Shown: positions 18,446 through 28,626, counted from the stretch's first letter. The stretch: DNA of 34,240 bases from Tissierellaceae bacterium (GCA_029257065.1 JARIDA010000114.1:1-34240), one strand, 5' to 3'. A program made the numbers and translations. Notes: generated from the sequence alone by a model not told the origin.

Positions 18446-18937
18446 TTAACTATAATCATCTGCATGTGCTATTCTGCTTGCTGCCGCTGCTGCTATTGCT
18501 GCAACTATATCATCTAAAAATGTATTTATTTGGCTATTAGAATTATCCAATTTTTTTAATATGCCTTTTTTCTCTTTATCTAAATATCCATAATTTGTAA
18601 GGCCAATAGTTCCATAAATATTAACTATTGACAGTGGTATTATTTCATCTATACCATATAAACCAGCATCACCTTCAATTATAGATTGTAATGGTTCTGG
18701 TAATCCTCCTTTTTCTGCTATTTCATCAAGTGCTATTCCTGTTAATACTGCATGTATAGTTTCTCTTTTTCCTAAAACAGCATCTATATTTTTTAAACAA
18801 ATTTCTTTTGTTAAATTTGGTTCATAATCAGCCTGTATCATCATAACTAAATCCGCTATTTGACCTAATTCTACTCCTCTTTCTTCAATTTTATTTATTG
18901 TAATTTCCTTTAGTGATTCCACTTTGTCAATTTTCAT
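18446..18937 (-). CDS. pgpA: Phosphatidylglycerophosphatase A family protein
   Basis: PgpA/YutG-like core: GDAGLYGIDEIIPLSIVNIYGTIGLTNYGYLDKEK...TFLDDIVAAIAAAAASRIAH. Confidence 0.85.
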   Translation of the reverse strand: MKIDKVESLKEITINKIEERGVELGQIADLVMMIQADYEPNLTKEICLKNIDAVLGKRETIHAVLTGIALDEIAEKGGLPEPLQSIIEGDAGLYGIDEIIPLSIVNIYGTIGLTNYGYLDKEKKGILKKLDNSNSQINTFLDDIVAAIAAAAASRIAHADDYS

Positions 18938-19070
18938 TTTATCATTCCTTTTCTTTTAAGATGCTTTTATAACATATTTATGATAACATATAAAATTAAT
19001 AATATCAGCAATAGATATTAAGATATCCGATAATCCTATATTATTGAAATTTCCAGGGAGGAGATTTATT

Positions 19071-20249
19071 ATGAAAAAATTAGGTTTATTACCTAAAATT
19101 ATTGTTGCAATTGCATTTGGTATATTTGCAGGTCTATTTCTGCCCAAGGGATTTGTAAAAACTTTAGTTACATTTAACGGTTTATTTGGTAACTTTCTGG
19201 ACTTTGTTATTCCTTTAATTATTCTAGGTTTTATTGCACCTGGTATTGGTGACTTAGGGGATAAGGCAGGTAAACTACTTGCATTAACAGCTGGAATTGC
19301 TTATTCTTCAACAATTATTGCAGGAACATTTGCATTTTTTTCAGCCAAAGCTATTTTACCTAGTTTCTTAACTGTTGGATCTTTAGATTTAAATGCCACT
19401 GATCCATCAACAGCACTTTTAGAACCACTTTTTATGGTTGAAATGCCTGCGGTATTTGGTGTTATGACTGCACTTTTATTAGCTTTTATAATAGGATTGG
19501 GAATCGCATTTGTAAAAGGAGATACTATTAAAAAACTTATGAATGAATTTCAAGAGATAATTAGTAAAGTTATTAATAATGTAATTATTCCATTATTACC
19601 TATACATATAGCAGGTATTTTTGCTAATATGGCATTTACAGGTCAAGTATTTACAATTTTATCTGTTTTCCTAAAAGTATTTTTAATGATTTTAGTACTT
19701 CATTTTATTATACTTTTAGTACAGTTTTCTATTGCAGGTGCTATCTCAGGAGGAAATCCTATAGCATTGTTAATAAATATGATACCAGCTTATTTTACAG
19801 CAATAGGTACACAATCTTCAGCTGCAACTATACCAGTTACTCTTCAACAGACTAAAAAGGGTGGCGTTACAACTGATATAGCTGACTTTGTTATACCTCT
19901 TTGCGCAACTATACATCTTTCAGGTAGTACTATTACACTAGTTACATGTTCAATAGCTATTATGATGCTTACTGGTACAACTGTAGGATTCCAAGCAATG
20001 TTACCTTTCATTCTTATGTTAGGTGTTACTATGGTTGCAGCACCAGGAGTTCCTGGAGGAGCTGTTATGGCTGCCCTAGGTCTTTTAGAATCAATGTTAG
20101 GCTTCTCTCAACCTATGCTTTCCTTAATGATTGCATTGTATATAGCACAAGATAGCTTTGGAACTGCTGCTAATATTACAGGAGATGCTGCTATTGCAGT
20201 TATTGTAAATAAATTTTCAGGAAATAAATTAAAAGCCATAGAAAAATAA
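19071..20249 (+). CDS. Dicarboxylate/amino acid:cation symporter (DAACS)
   Basis: IGTQSSAATIPVTLQQTKKGGVTTDIADFVIPLCATIHLSGS is a DAACS signature; RBS gggaggag before ATG 19071. Confidence 0.94.
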   Translation: MKKLGLLPKIIVAIAFGIFAGLFLPKGFVKTLVTFNGLFGNFLDFVIPLIILGFIAPGIGDLGDKAGKLLALTAGIAYSSTIIAGTFAFFSAKAILPSFLTVGSLDLNATDPSTALLEPLFMVEMPAVFGVMTALLLAFIIGLGIAFVKGDTIKKLMNEFQEIISKVINNVIIPLLPIHIAGIFANMAFTGQVFTILSVFLKVFLMILVLHFIILLVQFSIAGAISGGNPIALLINMIPAYFTAIGTQSSAATIPVTLQQTKKGGVTTDIADFVIPLCATIHLSGSTITLVTCSIAIMMLTGTTVGFQAMLPFILMLGVTMVAAPGVPGGAVMAALGLLESMLGFSQPMLSLMIALYIAQDSFGTAANITGDAAIAVIVNKFSGNKLKAIEK

Positions 20250-20253
20250 ACAT

Positions 20254-20282
20254 AAAAATGACATCCATTGGATGTCATTTTT
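20254..20282. terminator. Bidirectional intrinsic terminator between DAACS and SNF2 genes
   Basis: AAAAATGACATCC..GGATGTCATTTTT. Confidence 0.88.
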
Positions 20283-20293
20283 ATTTTATATTT

Positions 20294-23200
20294 TTATAAT
20301 TCAAATAGAGATAATATTTCATCTTCTTCTAATTTGGATATTAAAGTTTCTCCTTCATGGATTACCATATCAATCATCTCTTTTTTGTGTTCTTGTAAAT
20401 CAAATATTTTTTCTTCTATTGTTCCCTTAGTTATTAATTTAATAACTTGAACTATATTTTCTTGTCCTATTCTATAGGCTCTATCCGTTGCTTGATCTTC
20501 AACTGCAGGATTCCACCATGGGTCAAAGTGTATTACTGTGTCTGCACCAACTAAATTTAATCCACTTCCTCCAGCTTTTAAGGATATTAAAAATATATCT
20601 CCATATCCATTATTAAAGTCATCAACCATATCTGTTCTTTCCTCCATTGGAGTTGAACCACTTAAATACATATATTTTACTTTTTCTTTTTTTAATTCTT
20701 TTTCTATTATATCCAACATACTTGTGAACTGAGAAAATATAAGTATTCTATGTCCACTAGCTACAGAGTCTTCCAATATAACTTTTAAAGATTCCAGCTT
20801 TCCACTTCCACCATCATAATCTTCTATAAACAGACTAGGATCCGAACAAATTTGTCTTAGTCTTGTTAAAGCAGTTAATATTTTTATATGTGATCTAGAA
20901 TAACCCTTTGTTTGAATTTCATGCTCTATTTCCTCTTTTAATGATTTAATATAATATAGATAAACCTCTTTTTGCTCTTTAGTCATATCAACTAATACAG
21001 TCTGTTCTATTTTATCTGGAAGCTCCTTTAATACATCCTTTTTAAGTCTTCTCAATATAAATGGTTGTATCTTTCTGTTTAGAGTTTTCAAACTATCTTC
21101 ATCTTTATCTTTGAAAATAGGCTTTTCATAGGTTTCAGTAAACTGTCTTTTAGTCAATAAATATCCTGGCATTAAAAAGTCAAATATGGACCACAATTCT
21201 GATATTGAATTTTCCATTGGAGTTCCTGTTAATGCAAAATTGTTTTCTGCATTTATTATTTTTGATGATCTTGCATTTAAAGATTCACTGTTTTTAATAT
21301 TTTGTGCCTCATCCAATATACAATATCTAAATTTAATATCTTCATATATATCCATATCATTTCTTAATAATGGATAGGAAGTTATTACAACATCATAATC
21401 CATTAATTTCTTACCATATTCAAGTCTTTCTTCTTTTGGTCCATTAATAATTATAGATTTTAATTCTCCATTGGCAAATTTATTTATTTCATTTTCCCAA
21501 TTATAAACTAGAGAAGTTGGTACTACTACAAGAGACGGATGTTTTCCTCTTTCTTCTTTTTCTGATAGTAAAAATGCTATAACTTGGATTGTCTTTCCAA
21601 GACCCATATCATCCGCTAATATTCCACCTAAACCATATCTGGACATGGTTTTAAGCCAACTAAATCCTCTTTTTTGATAACTTCTCAAAATTCCTTTCAT
21701 TGCCTCTGGAACTTCATAATCCAAATGCTTAGAATTTTTTATATCATCTATTAACTTAGTAAATCTATTATCTACAACTAGTCCTTCTAATTTATCCTTA
21801 TCTATATATTCATCTAAATAAAGACTCATATATTTAGGCATAGTAATTTTATCATCTTTTACGGTCATTTGAAACTCATCTACAATACTTTTAATATTCT
21901 TAAAGAAATCATCTTTAAGTGGTAGGAAAGATCCATCTTTTAATCTAAAATATCTTTTATCCTGTCTAACAGCTTTAAAGATACTTTCAATTTCATCTAT
22001 ATTAATTCCATCTAAACTGAAATTAAATTCTAATACATCTAATTCATCATTTAAGCTTAAATTACTAACTATTTTAGATTTATTAACTCTAATATCCTTA
22101 AAATTGTCTGAATAGTAAACATTACTATATTCTTGTAATCTTGGAATTATATTTGCTACTAGATTATATATTTCATCATCCTCATCTAAATATATTCCTC
22201 CATCAATTACACGGAAATATCCCTCTTCTAATATGGATAAAATTTTCATTTCTCTTTCACTATTTCTCAATAGAATTTTATCTTTTTTCAATTTAGTATC
22301 ACTATTAGAACTAAATGGATTTATTTCTATATCATCATAGATAAAATTGATTTTACCTGTTATTGAACCCTGTAAATTATCAAAGTATATTTCCACTTCT
22401 AGTTCTGGTTCATATATTAATTTTTTTACCTTTGGTGAGAAATTAAGTTCTATATAAGGGCTTATATTTCTTAATACATTGGATATATATCCCTCTCTAT
22501 ATTCATTAGGAATAACAACTTCTCCTCCACCTTTAAATACTATTTGTTCATATATAGGAACTACTTTATCTCTTTCCTCATCACTTAATTTATATATCTC
22601 CCCTTCAGCAAAAATATATTTACCATCAGGAGTTAAGAATTCTAAATTCTTATCAGAATATAACTTTATAACTAAATTACCATCTCTGTCTTCAATATCC
22701 ATTTTTAATGGAAGTTCCTTCTCTATAATTTCAACTTCTTTATAATCTTTGTCATTAAATGTAATATTTAGTTCTCTACCCTCTACAAGTTCTAAAAACT
22801 CTTTTAAAACTAAAGGCTTTAAAAATAAATTCTTATCTTCCAAAATTCTATTATTATCTTCTGGAATATAAGATAGAGCATTTTCATATACTCGATTTAT
22901 AAATTCAACTACTGCCTTATCTTCTCTTCTAAAGAAATGTATTCTAGGATCATAGGTGAAGAACTTACCAAATTTCAACTCTTCATTATCCTTATGTGTG
23001 AAGAATGAGTCTATATTTCTAACCAGATACAATCTGCTCTCCCCAATTCGAAAGTTTAAATTTGCACCTGATAATATTTCCTCTTCATCCTCTTTTTCTA
23101 TCTCTAAATTATATTCTGTTTCTAAAAACAATCTATCTCTTTCTTCACTACTGCTGTAATCAGCTATCATATTTCTAAGTTCTTTTTCTCTCTTTTCTTT

Positions 23201-23503
23201 TAAAAGATTTTTTCTTTCAAATTCTCTTATAAAATGAAACAAAGCCATTATATGATTACAATCCCCTAAGTTTCTTTTATAATCCGCACAATCACAGATT
23301 GTGGTTTTAATCTGACCATCTTCTTTAAACCTTATTTTTGTAAGGTGTTCTGTACTATTATGTACTTTACCTTCAAAATAGGTATAGTCTGAGTTGGTTT
23401 TAACTTCTTTAACTCTATCATTCTTAAAATATTCTTCCCCTTCTCTAAAGGTATCTAGAATATCTACACGGCTCATTAAAACGCTATCATTTATTTTATA
23501 CAT
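20294..23503 (-). CDS. SWIM zinc-finger/SNF2-family DNA-dependent ATPase (helicase-like)
   Basis: N-terminal CDC..CNH SWIM motif; ADDMGLGKTIQVIAF Walker A; DEAQNIKN; SLKAGGSGLNLVGADTVIHFDPWWNPAVEDQATDRAYRIGQ. Confidence 0.95.
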   Translation of the reverse strand: MYKINDSVLMSRVDILDTFREGEEYFKNDRVKEVKTNSDYTYFEGKVHNSTEHLTKIRFKEDGQIKTTICDCADYKRNLGDCNHIMALFHFIREFERKNLLKEKREKELRNMIADYSSSEERDRLFLETEYNLEIEKEDEEEILSGANLNFRIGESRLYLVRNIDSFFTHKDNEELKFGKFFTYDPRIHFFRREDKAVVEFINRVYENALSYIPEDNNRILEDKNLFLKPLVLKEFLELVEGRELNITFNDKDYKEVEIIEKELPLKMDIEDRDGNLVIKLYSDKNLEFLTPDGKYIFAEGEIYKLSDEERDKVVPIYEQIVFKGGGEVVIPNEYREGYISNVLRNISPYIELNFSPKVKKLIYEPELEVEIYFDNLQGSITGKINFIYDDIEINPFSSNSDTKLKKDKILLRNSEREMKILSILEEGYFRVIDGGIYLDEDDEIYNLVANIIPRLQEYSNVYYSDNFKDIRVNKSKIVSNLSLNDELDVLEFNFSLDGINIDEIESIFKAVRQDKRYFRLKDGSFLPLKDDFFKNIKSIVDEFQMTVKDDKITMPKYMSLYLDEYIDKDKLEGLVVDNRFTKLIDDIKNSKHLDYEVPEAMKGILRSYQKRGFSWLKTMSRYGLGGILADDMGLGKTIQVIAFLLSEKEERGKHPSLVVVPTSLVYNWENEINKFANGELKSIIINGPKEERLEYGKKLMDYDVVITSYPLLRNDMDIYEDIKFRYCILDEAQNIKNSESLNARSSKIINAENNFALTGTPMENSISELWSIFDFLMPGYLLTKRQFTETYEKPIFKDKDEDSLKTLNRKIQPFILRRLKKDVLKELPDKIEQTVLVDMTKEQKEVYLYYIKSLKEEIEHEIQTKGYSRSHIKILTALTRLRQICSDPSLFIEDYDGGSGKLESLKVILEDSVASGHRILIFSQFTSMLDIIEKELKKEKVKYMYLSGSTPMEERTDMVDDFNNGYGDIFLISLKAGGSGLNLVGADTVIHFDPWWNPAVEDQATDRAYRIGQENIVQVIKLITKGTIEEKIFDLQEHKKEMIDMVIHEGETLISKLEEDEILSLFEL

Positions 23504-23589
23504 AATATCTGAACTACCCCTTTCATTTTATCGGTGTACTTCTCTATTATATTCTATTTCCAATGTTTTTTAAAGTTTTTTATCATATT

Positions 23590-24363
23590 CTATCGTATAT
23601 CACTGAATCTAACACCATTTTCCAAACAATATTTAAACTTTTTTAGTACTTCCTCTAATCCATTCTCCAAATCTTCTAAGTTAGTAAACTCCTCATATAT
23701 TCTAGCTAATTTAGGATCTTTTCCTAATCTTCCACCAACTAATACTTTATATCCCTCTTCACCCTTATCTATGCTTCCCGTTGGACAAGCTGATATACAT
23801 TTTCCACATCCTATACATTCCTCAATATTTATATTTATATTTTCATTCACTGTTATCAAGTCCAATACACATTCTTTTTCACATTTGCCACATTTTATAC
23901 ATTCTTGACCTGTTAATTTAGGCTTTTTATATCCTACTATTGATATATCTTGAACTTGTGGTCTGGAACAACTATTAGGACATCCACTTATTGCAGCTTT
24001 AATAGAGCTATTTCTCCTAGTCTCTCTTGTCTCTTCAATAGTTCTTAATATATTACTCTCTTCTAAAACTCTATAAAACAATTTTGCAATTTCCATATCA
24101 TCAAAGAATGTTCTCCTACAACCTCTTATTCCTCCACAAATATTCATACTTAAATTTTGTTTGTATTCTATATTATTCAACTCATAATCTATATTAAGTA
24201 AATTCTTTATACTCTCATTTTCTTTTATCTTTAAAACATCCTCTATTTCAACTAAAAACTTATTATTTTCTCTATTCTTTTCTTCTATTAATTTTCTTGC
24301 TGTAAATCTTATAAAATAGGGAAATGCTCCTATTTGATTATTAGCCTCTACAGTCCATTTCAT
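23590..24363 (-). CDS. 4Fe-4S nitrite/sulfite reductase-like protein with two ferredoxin motifs
   Basis: Siroheme/4Fe-4S type ligands CGGIRGC (Cx5C) and CPNSC (Cx3C), then CIKCGKCEKEC and CIGCGKCISACP. Confidence 0.88.
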   Translation of the reverse strand: MKWTVEANNQIGAFPYFIRFTARKLIEEKNRENNKFLVEIEDVLKIKENESIKNLLNIDYELNNIEYKQNLSMNICGGIRGCRRTFFDDMEIAKLFYRVLEESNILRTIEETRETRRNSSIKAAISGCPNSCSRPQVQDISIVGYKKPKLTGQECIKCGKCEKECVLDLITVNENININIEECIGCGKCISACPTGSIDKGEEGYKVLVGGRLGKDPKLARIYEEFTNLEDLENGLEEVLKKFKYCLENGVRFSDIR

Positions 24364-24445
24364 TCTATCAAATCCTTTTTATATTTTATTTATATAATAT
24401 CTATGTTATAATACTTTCACACGAAAACAAGGAGGAATAAATTTA

Positions 24446-25705
24446 ATGACTATTGAGTTAAAACAAAGAGATTTAAACTTAATGTTTTTATCATCAGGAC
24501 CTATCATATTAATTATCTTAGCATTTATTTTCTCAACTCCCTCTGAAATTCTTAGAGGACTTTATGAAATAATTGTATTTCCTGATGTACTTTTAATAGA
24601 TTATTTGGCTATTGGAGGACCAGGCGCTACTTTTGTAAATGCTGGTATCTTAGCTTTAATTATTATATTTCTTGTCTGGAAATTTGAAGTTGCCATAACC
24701 AGTTCTATTATATCGGCAATCTTAACTTTAACAGGCTTTGCCTTTATTGGCAAAAATATATTAAATGTTTGGCCTATTTTTATAGGTGGATATATATATG
24801 CAAATTATACTAAGACACCTATCAAAGATGTGCTTCCCGGTGTGTTGTTTAGTACTACATTATCACCTGCGGTAAGTTACATATTGTTTGGTTTTGGACT
24901 TCCTTTTTATATCACAGTACCTGCTGCTCTTTTTGTAGGTATAAGCATTGGATTTGTAATAATACCTCTTTCTAAGCATTTAATCCATTCTCATGCAGGA
25001 TATAATATATATAATATTGGTTTTGTAGGTGGACTTATGGGTGTTGTAATAGCTTCAGTGTTCAAGGGTTTAGGACTAGAAACCACTTCTCAATATATTG
25101 TTACAACCGAGTATAATATATTTTTAAGAAATTTACTTATATCCTTCTTTTTATTATTTATACTGGTAGGATATTTTGAAAACGGAAAAACTTTTAAAAG
25201 ATATAGTAGTGTTTTTAAATATAGTGGCAGATTATTATCTACTTTTATAGAAGAATTAGGTTATGGAATAGCCTATATAAATATTGGAGTTATGGGACTG
25301 CTATGTATATTGTATGTGATTTTAGTGGGAGGGGTCTTTAATGGACCTGTAGTTGCAGCTGTATTTACTGCAGCAGGCTTTTCTCCTTCTGGGAAAAATC
25401 CTGCAAATACAATTCCTATTTTAATAGGGGTTTATTTAACAACTGTTTTAAAAGCTTTTGATGTTTCTTCTACAAGTGTTGTAATAGCAGCACTTTTTGG
25501 AACTACATTAGCTCCTATTGCTGGGGTTTATGGAGTAATTCCTGGTATTATTGCAGGCTTCTTACATCTTTTCATATCCCCAAACCTTTCAGCTATCCAT
25601 TCTGGATTGCATCTTTATAATAATGGATTTTCTGGAGGTATAGTTGCCATGGTTATGGCACCTATCTTAGAAACCTTCTTCAATAAAAATGAAGATATAT
25701 TTTAA
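24446..25705 (+). CDS. DUF1576-type multi-pass membrane protein
   Basis: Hydrophobic, roughly ten TM segments, internal repeat (two PGVxxxTxLxPxxxYxxxG...HxGxNxYNxGF blocks); recognised as DUF1576-like. Confidence 0.75.
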   Translation: MTIELKQRDLNLMFLSSGPIILIILAFIFSTPSEILRGLYEIIVFPDVLLIDYLAIGGPGATFVNAGILALIIIFLVWKFEVAITSSIISAILTLTGFAFIGKNILNVWPIFIGGYIYANYTKTPIKDVLPGVLFSTTLSPAVSYILFGFGLPFYITVPAALFVGISIGFVIIPLSKHLIHSHAGYNIYNIGFVGGLMGVVIASVFKGLGLETTSQYIVTTEYNIFLRNLLISFFLLFILVGYFENGKTFKRYSSVFKYSGRLLSTFIEELGYGIAYINIGVMGLLCILYVILVGGVFNGPVVAAVFTAAGFSPSGKNPANTIPILIGVYLTTVLKAFDVSSTSVVIAALFGTTLAPIAGVYGVIPGIIAGFLHLFISPNLSAIHSGLHLYNNGFSGGIVAMVMAPILETFFNKNEDIF

Positions 25706-25714
25706 TTAAAATCT

Positions 25715-25747
25715 AAAAAGATACTGAGTGAGACTCAGTATCTTTTT
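25715..25747. terminator. Bidirectional intrinsic terminator between DUF1576 and nrdJ
   Basis: AAAAAGATACTGAGT gag ACTCAGTATCTTTTT. Confidence 0.9.
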
Positions 25748-25753
25748 TATATA

Positions 25754-27883
25754 TTATATTGAACAAGGACTATATCCACAATCTTGACACTCATCGCAAC
25801 CACCACTATGCATCATAGTACCCTCACACATTGGACAAATATCTGGATTTTTTAATAACTCCTCTAATACAAGACTATCTAATTCCATTTGTAAGTTTTG
25901 TATTTTAGTGTTTTTATCCTTTGCATCATCAGTTATTAATATTCCTGATCTAGCACATCCATCTCTATACATTGTCACACCTTTTATACCTTGTTTCCAA
26001 GCATACATATATAAATTTTCTACTTCTTCTACTGTAAATTCATTTGGAACATTTACAGTGGAAGAAATACTTGCATCTATATATTGTTGCCATGCTGCTT
26101 GTAAATCCAATCTAGCTTTATAATCTAAATTTGATGTTGTAACAAAATAATCTGGTAAATCTTCTTCTTTTCTTATTCCCTTATAATCCATATATCTTTT
26201 TGCTATCTCTGTGTATACTTTATAATAAGTGTCTTGCTTATGAAGTGAGTCTGATTTTCTTGTATATGAAATCTGGAATATTGGCTCTACTCCATTACTA
26301 CAACCAATTAATGTTGAAATACTTCCCGTTGGAGGTATTGTTAAAAGTTGACTATTTCTTAAACCATAAGCTTTTATAAGTTCTATTGTCTTTTCGTTTG
26401 CATTGGACTTAACAAATGGTGAAGCCAATATTGCTTCCTCTTTATACTCTGGAAATGTTCCAGATTCTTTTGCAAGTAATGCTGATTGTTGCATTGCTTC
26501 ATTTATTATTCTATGTCCTAATTTGTGAACCATATCTATTGATTCTGGAGAACCATATTTAATTCCCATTTTTATAAACATATCTGCAAGTCCCATTATA
26601 CCTAAACCAATTTGTCTATATTTTTCAGACATTTCTCTTTGTTGCTCAAGTGGATGAAGTTTCATATTTTCATCTAATACTTCATTTAAATATATAACCC
26701 CTTCTCTCACTGTCTTTGCAAATTCATCATAGTCAAATTCTGCATTAGCTTCAAATGCATTCTTTACAAATTTAGATAAATTAATAGAAGATAAATTACA
26801 ACTTCCAAAAGCAGGTAGAGTTTCTTCAGCACAAGGATTTACTCCAGCAAATTCAAAATCCTCATCTTCACTCATCATATGCCATGAATCTATACGGTCT
26901 GTATAAAGTATTCCTGGTTCTGCCATATTCCAATTGTTTTTAGCTATTTTATTAAATAATTCTCTCGCCTTAATAACTTTTCTAATCTCTTCTCCTGTGG
27001 ATTCAACTAAGAAATAAAGTTCATAATCCCCATCATTCTCCACAGCTTCCATAAATTTATTATCTATATTAACTGAAATATTTGCATAAGTTACTTTTGT
27101 TAAATCGTTTTTAACATCAATAAACTCCTCTATATCTGGATGATTGGAGTCCATATTAAGCATTAGAGCTCCACGTCTACCTCTCATTCCAATAAGACCT
27201 GTAACCATTGAGAACAAGTCCATAAAAGATACTGATCCTGTTGTAGTAAGTGCTGCATTATTAACTTTAGCACCCTTTGGTCTTAATTTAGATATTGTAA
27301 GTCCAACTCCACCACCATAGGAATAAGTCCTTGCTAAATGTTTTGCCGTATCAAATATAGATTCTATATTATCTTCTACCTTTGGTAGTACATAACAATT
27401 AGAAAGAGTTATTTTTCTACCTAATTTATCCAATCCTCTTCCCGCCAGAATTCTTCCTGCCGGCATAAATTTTTGATCTTGTATGGATTTTTTTACAAAA
27501 TTATTTCCACCACTTACTCTTTCTAAAAAGCTTTCAAAATTCTCCCCATCAAATCTATATTTCTGCTCATATATATCTCTTTGTAGATCTGACATTTCCC
27601 AGCCTTCTTCTCTAAGCCTAGCTCTCTCTTCTCTATAAAGTATATATCTCTTTGCCACTTCTGGTCTTGATCCCATAAGTTTTATCTCTACAAAGTCTTG
27701 TATTCTCTCTATATCAACCACATCTATAACTTTGAAGTGATCATATGTCTCTTTAGCAACTTTTTCTGCTAATTGTACATCTTCTCCAGCTTCAGTTTCT
27801 CTCATTGCTTTTATAACTGCATTAGCTATTTTACTTGATTCAAATTCAACAATAGACTTATCTCTTTTTTCAACTTTTAACAT
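25754..27883 (-). CDS. nrdJ: Class II (adenosylcobalamin-dependent) ribonucleotide reductase
   Basis: N-terminal ATP-cone; LSNCYVLP, NPCAEETLPAFGSCNLSSINL; C-terminal Cys-rich tail CPMCEGTMMHSGGCDECQDCGYSPC. Confidence 0.92.
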   Translation of the reverse strand: MLKVEKRDKSIVEFESSKIANAVIKAMRETEAGEDVQLAEKVAKETYDHFKVIDVVDIERIQDFVEIKLMGSRPEVAKRYILYREERARLREEGWEMSDLQRDIYEQKYRFDGENFESFLERVSGGNNFVKKSIQDQKFMPAGRILAGRGLDKLGRKITLSNCYVLPKVEDNIESIFDTAKHLARTYSYGGGVGLTISKLRPKGAKVNNAALTTTGSVSFMDLFSMVTGLIGMRGRRGALMLNMDSNHPDIEEFIDVKNDLTKVTYANISVNIDNKFMEAVENDGDYELYFLVESTGEEIRKVIKARELFNKIAKNNWNMAEPGILYTDRIDSWHMMSEDEDFEFAGVNPCAEETLPAFGSCNLSSINLSKFVKNAFEANAEFDYDEFAKTVREGVIYLNEVLDENMKLHPLEQQREMSEKYRQIGLGIMGLADMFIKMGIKYGSPESIDMVHKLGHRIINEAMQQSALLAKESGTFPEYKEEAILASPFVKSNANEKTIELIKAYGLRNSQLLTIPPTGSISTLIGCSNGVEPIFQISYTRKSDSLHKQDTYYKVYTEIAKRYMDYKGIRKEEDLPDYFVTTSNLDYKARLDLQAAWQQYIDASISSTVNVPNEFTVEEVENLYMYAWKQGIKGVTMYRDGCARSGILITDDAKDKNTKIQNLQMELDSLVLEELLKNPDICPMCEGTMMHSGGCDECQDCGYSPCSI

Positions 27884-27922
27884 ATTTGCCTCCTAATTTT
27901 CATAATAAAACTTTATCTCCAA

Positions 27923-27938
27923 ACACCATATATAGTGT
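27923..27938 (-). promoter_or_regulatory. NrdR box upstream of nrdJ (degenerate partner box at 27954-27969)
   Basis: ACACCATATATAGTGT fits NrdR consensus; partner GTACCACATACACCAT gives about 31-bp box-to-box spacing. Confidence 0.7.
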
Positions 27939-28028
27939 TTCTTGTTATCCCAAGTACCACATACACCATCTTATCATAATTTAAATTTTTTACAAGGATT
28001 TAAACTGATAAATTTAAAGGCAATAAAA

Positions 28029-28068
28029 CACCTAAATGCTTTAATATTGGAAACTGAACATTTAGGTG
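28029..28068 (-). terminator. Likely terminator of the FMN reductase gene, with 20-nt loop
   Basis: CACCTAAATG...CATTTAGGTG perfect 10-bp arms, TTTTATT after it on the minus strand. Confidence 0.6.
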
Positions 28069-28080
28069 ATTAAATATTTT

Positions 28081-28626
28081 TTATTTTATTTTTTCTATCC
28101 ATTGAACAAATTCATCAAATACTGATTCAATAAATTTCTTAGTATTATCATCTGATAATTTTCCTTCTGAATCAAATTTCCTCTGAGCCTCTCCAATATA
28201 AATTTTATTACCTGGCATGGTTATTAAACCTAATCCTGGTGACTCTAATATTTCTCTCAAATGATTTTGTGCATTTACTGTTCCAAGAAAACCCATTGAA
28301 GCACCTGCTATCATTCCTGCTTTACCTATCATTGGATTTTCAACTCTGGATAACCAATCTAATGCATTTTTTAAAACTGCAGGTATGGATAAATTATGCT
28401 CTGGAGTTATAATTATAATAGCATCCGAATTACTAACCCCTTCTCTTAAACTATTAACACTTTCTATTTTATCTTTTTCAATATCCTGACTGAACATTGG
28501 TAAATTCTCAATTTCTAACAAATTCACTTCTAAGTTTCTTTCTTGACCTATATGTTCAAATACTTTTGCTAATTTTTTATTATAGGATCCTTCTCTTGTA
28601 CTTCCAACTATTACTCCTATTTTCAT
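28081..28626 (-). CDS. NADPH-dependent FMN reductase family protein
   Basis: GSTREGSYNKKLAK N-terminus, PEHNLSIPAVLKNALDWLSR flavin-binding motif. Confidence 0.93.
   Translation of the reverse strand: MKIGVIVGSTREGSYNKKLAKVFEHIGQERNLEVNLLEIENLPMFSQDIEKDKIESVNSLREGVSNSDAIIIITPEHNLSIPAVLKNALDWLSRVENPMIGKAGMIAGASMGFLGTVNAQNHLREILESPGLGLITMPGNKIYIGEAQRKFDSEGKLSDDNTKKFIESVFDEFVQWIEKIK

Noticed and set aside
19946-20155. 69-aa ORF inside the DAACS gene (same strand, other frame)
   Set aside because: Internal out-of-frame ORF in a well-defined symporter gene.
20538-23159. Short plus-strand ORFs opposite the SNF2 gene (e.g. 20538, 21186, 22479, 22956)
   Set aside because: Antisense shadow frames without RBS or plausible protein features.
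23534-23908. 124-aa plus-strand ORF opposite the 4Fe-4S protein
   Set aside because: Phe/Ser/Pro-rich antisense frame; the minus strand has clear Cys-cluster motifs.
27884-28080. Possible cobalamin riboswitch upstream of nrdJ
   Set aside because: No B12-box-like sequence and too little space; NrdR boxes explain the region better.
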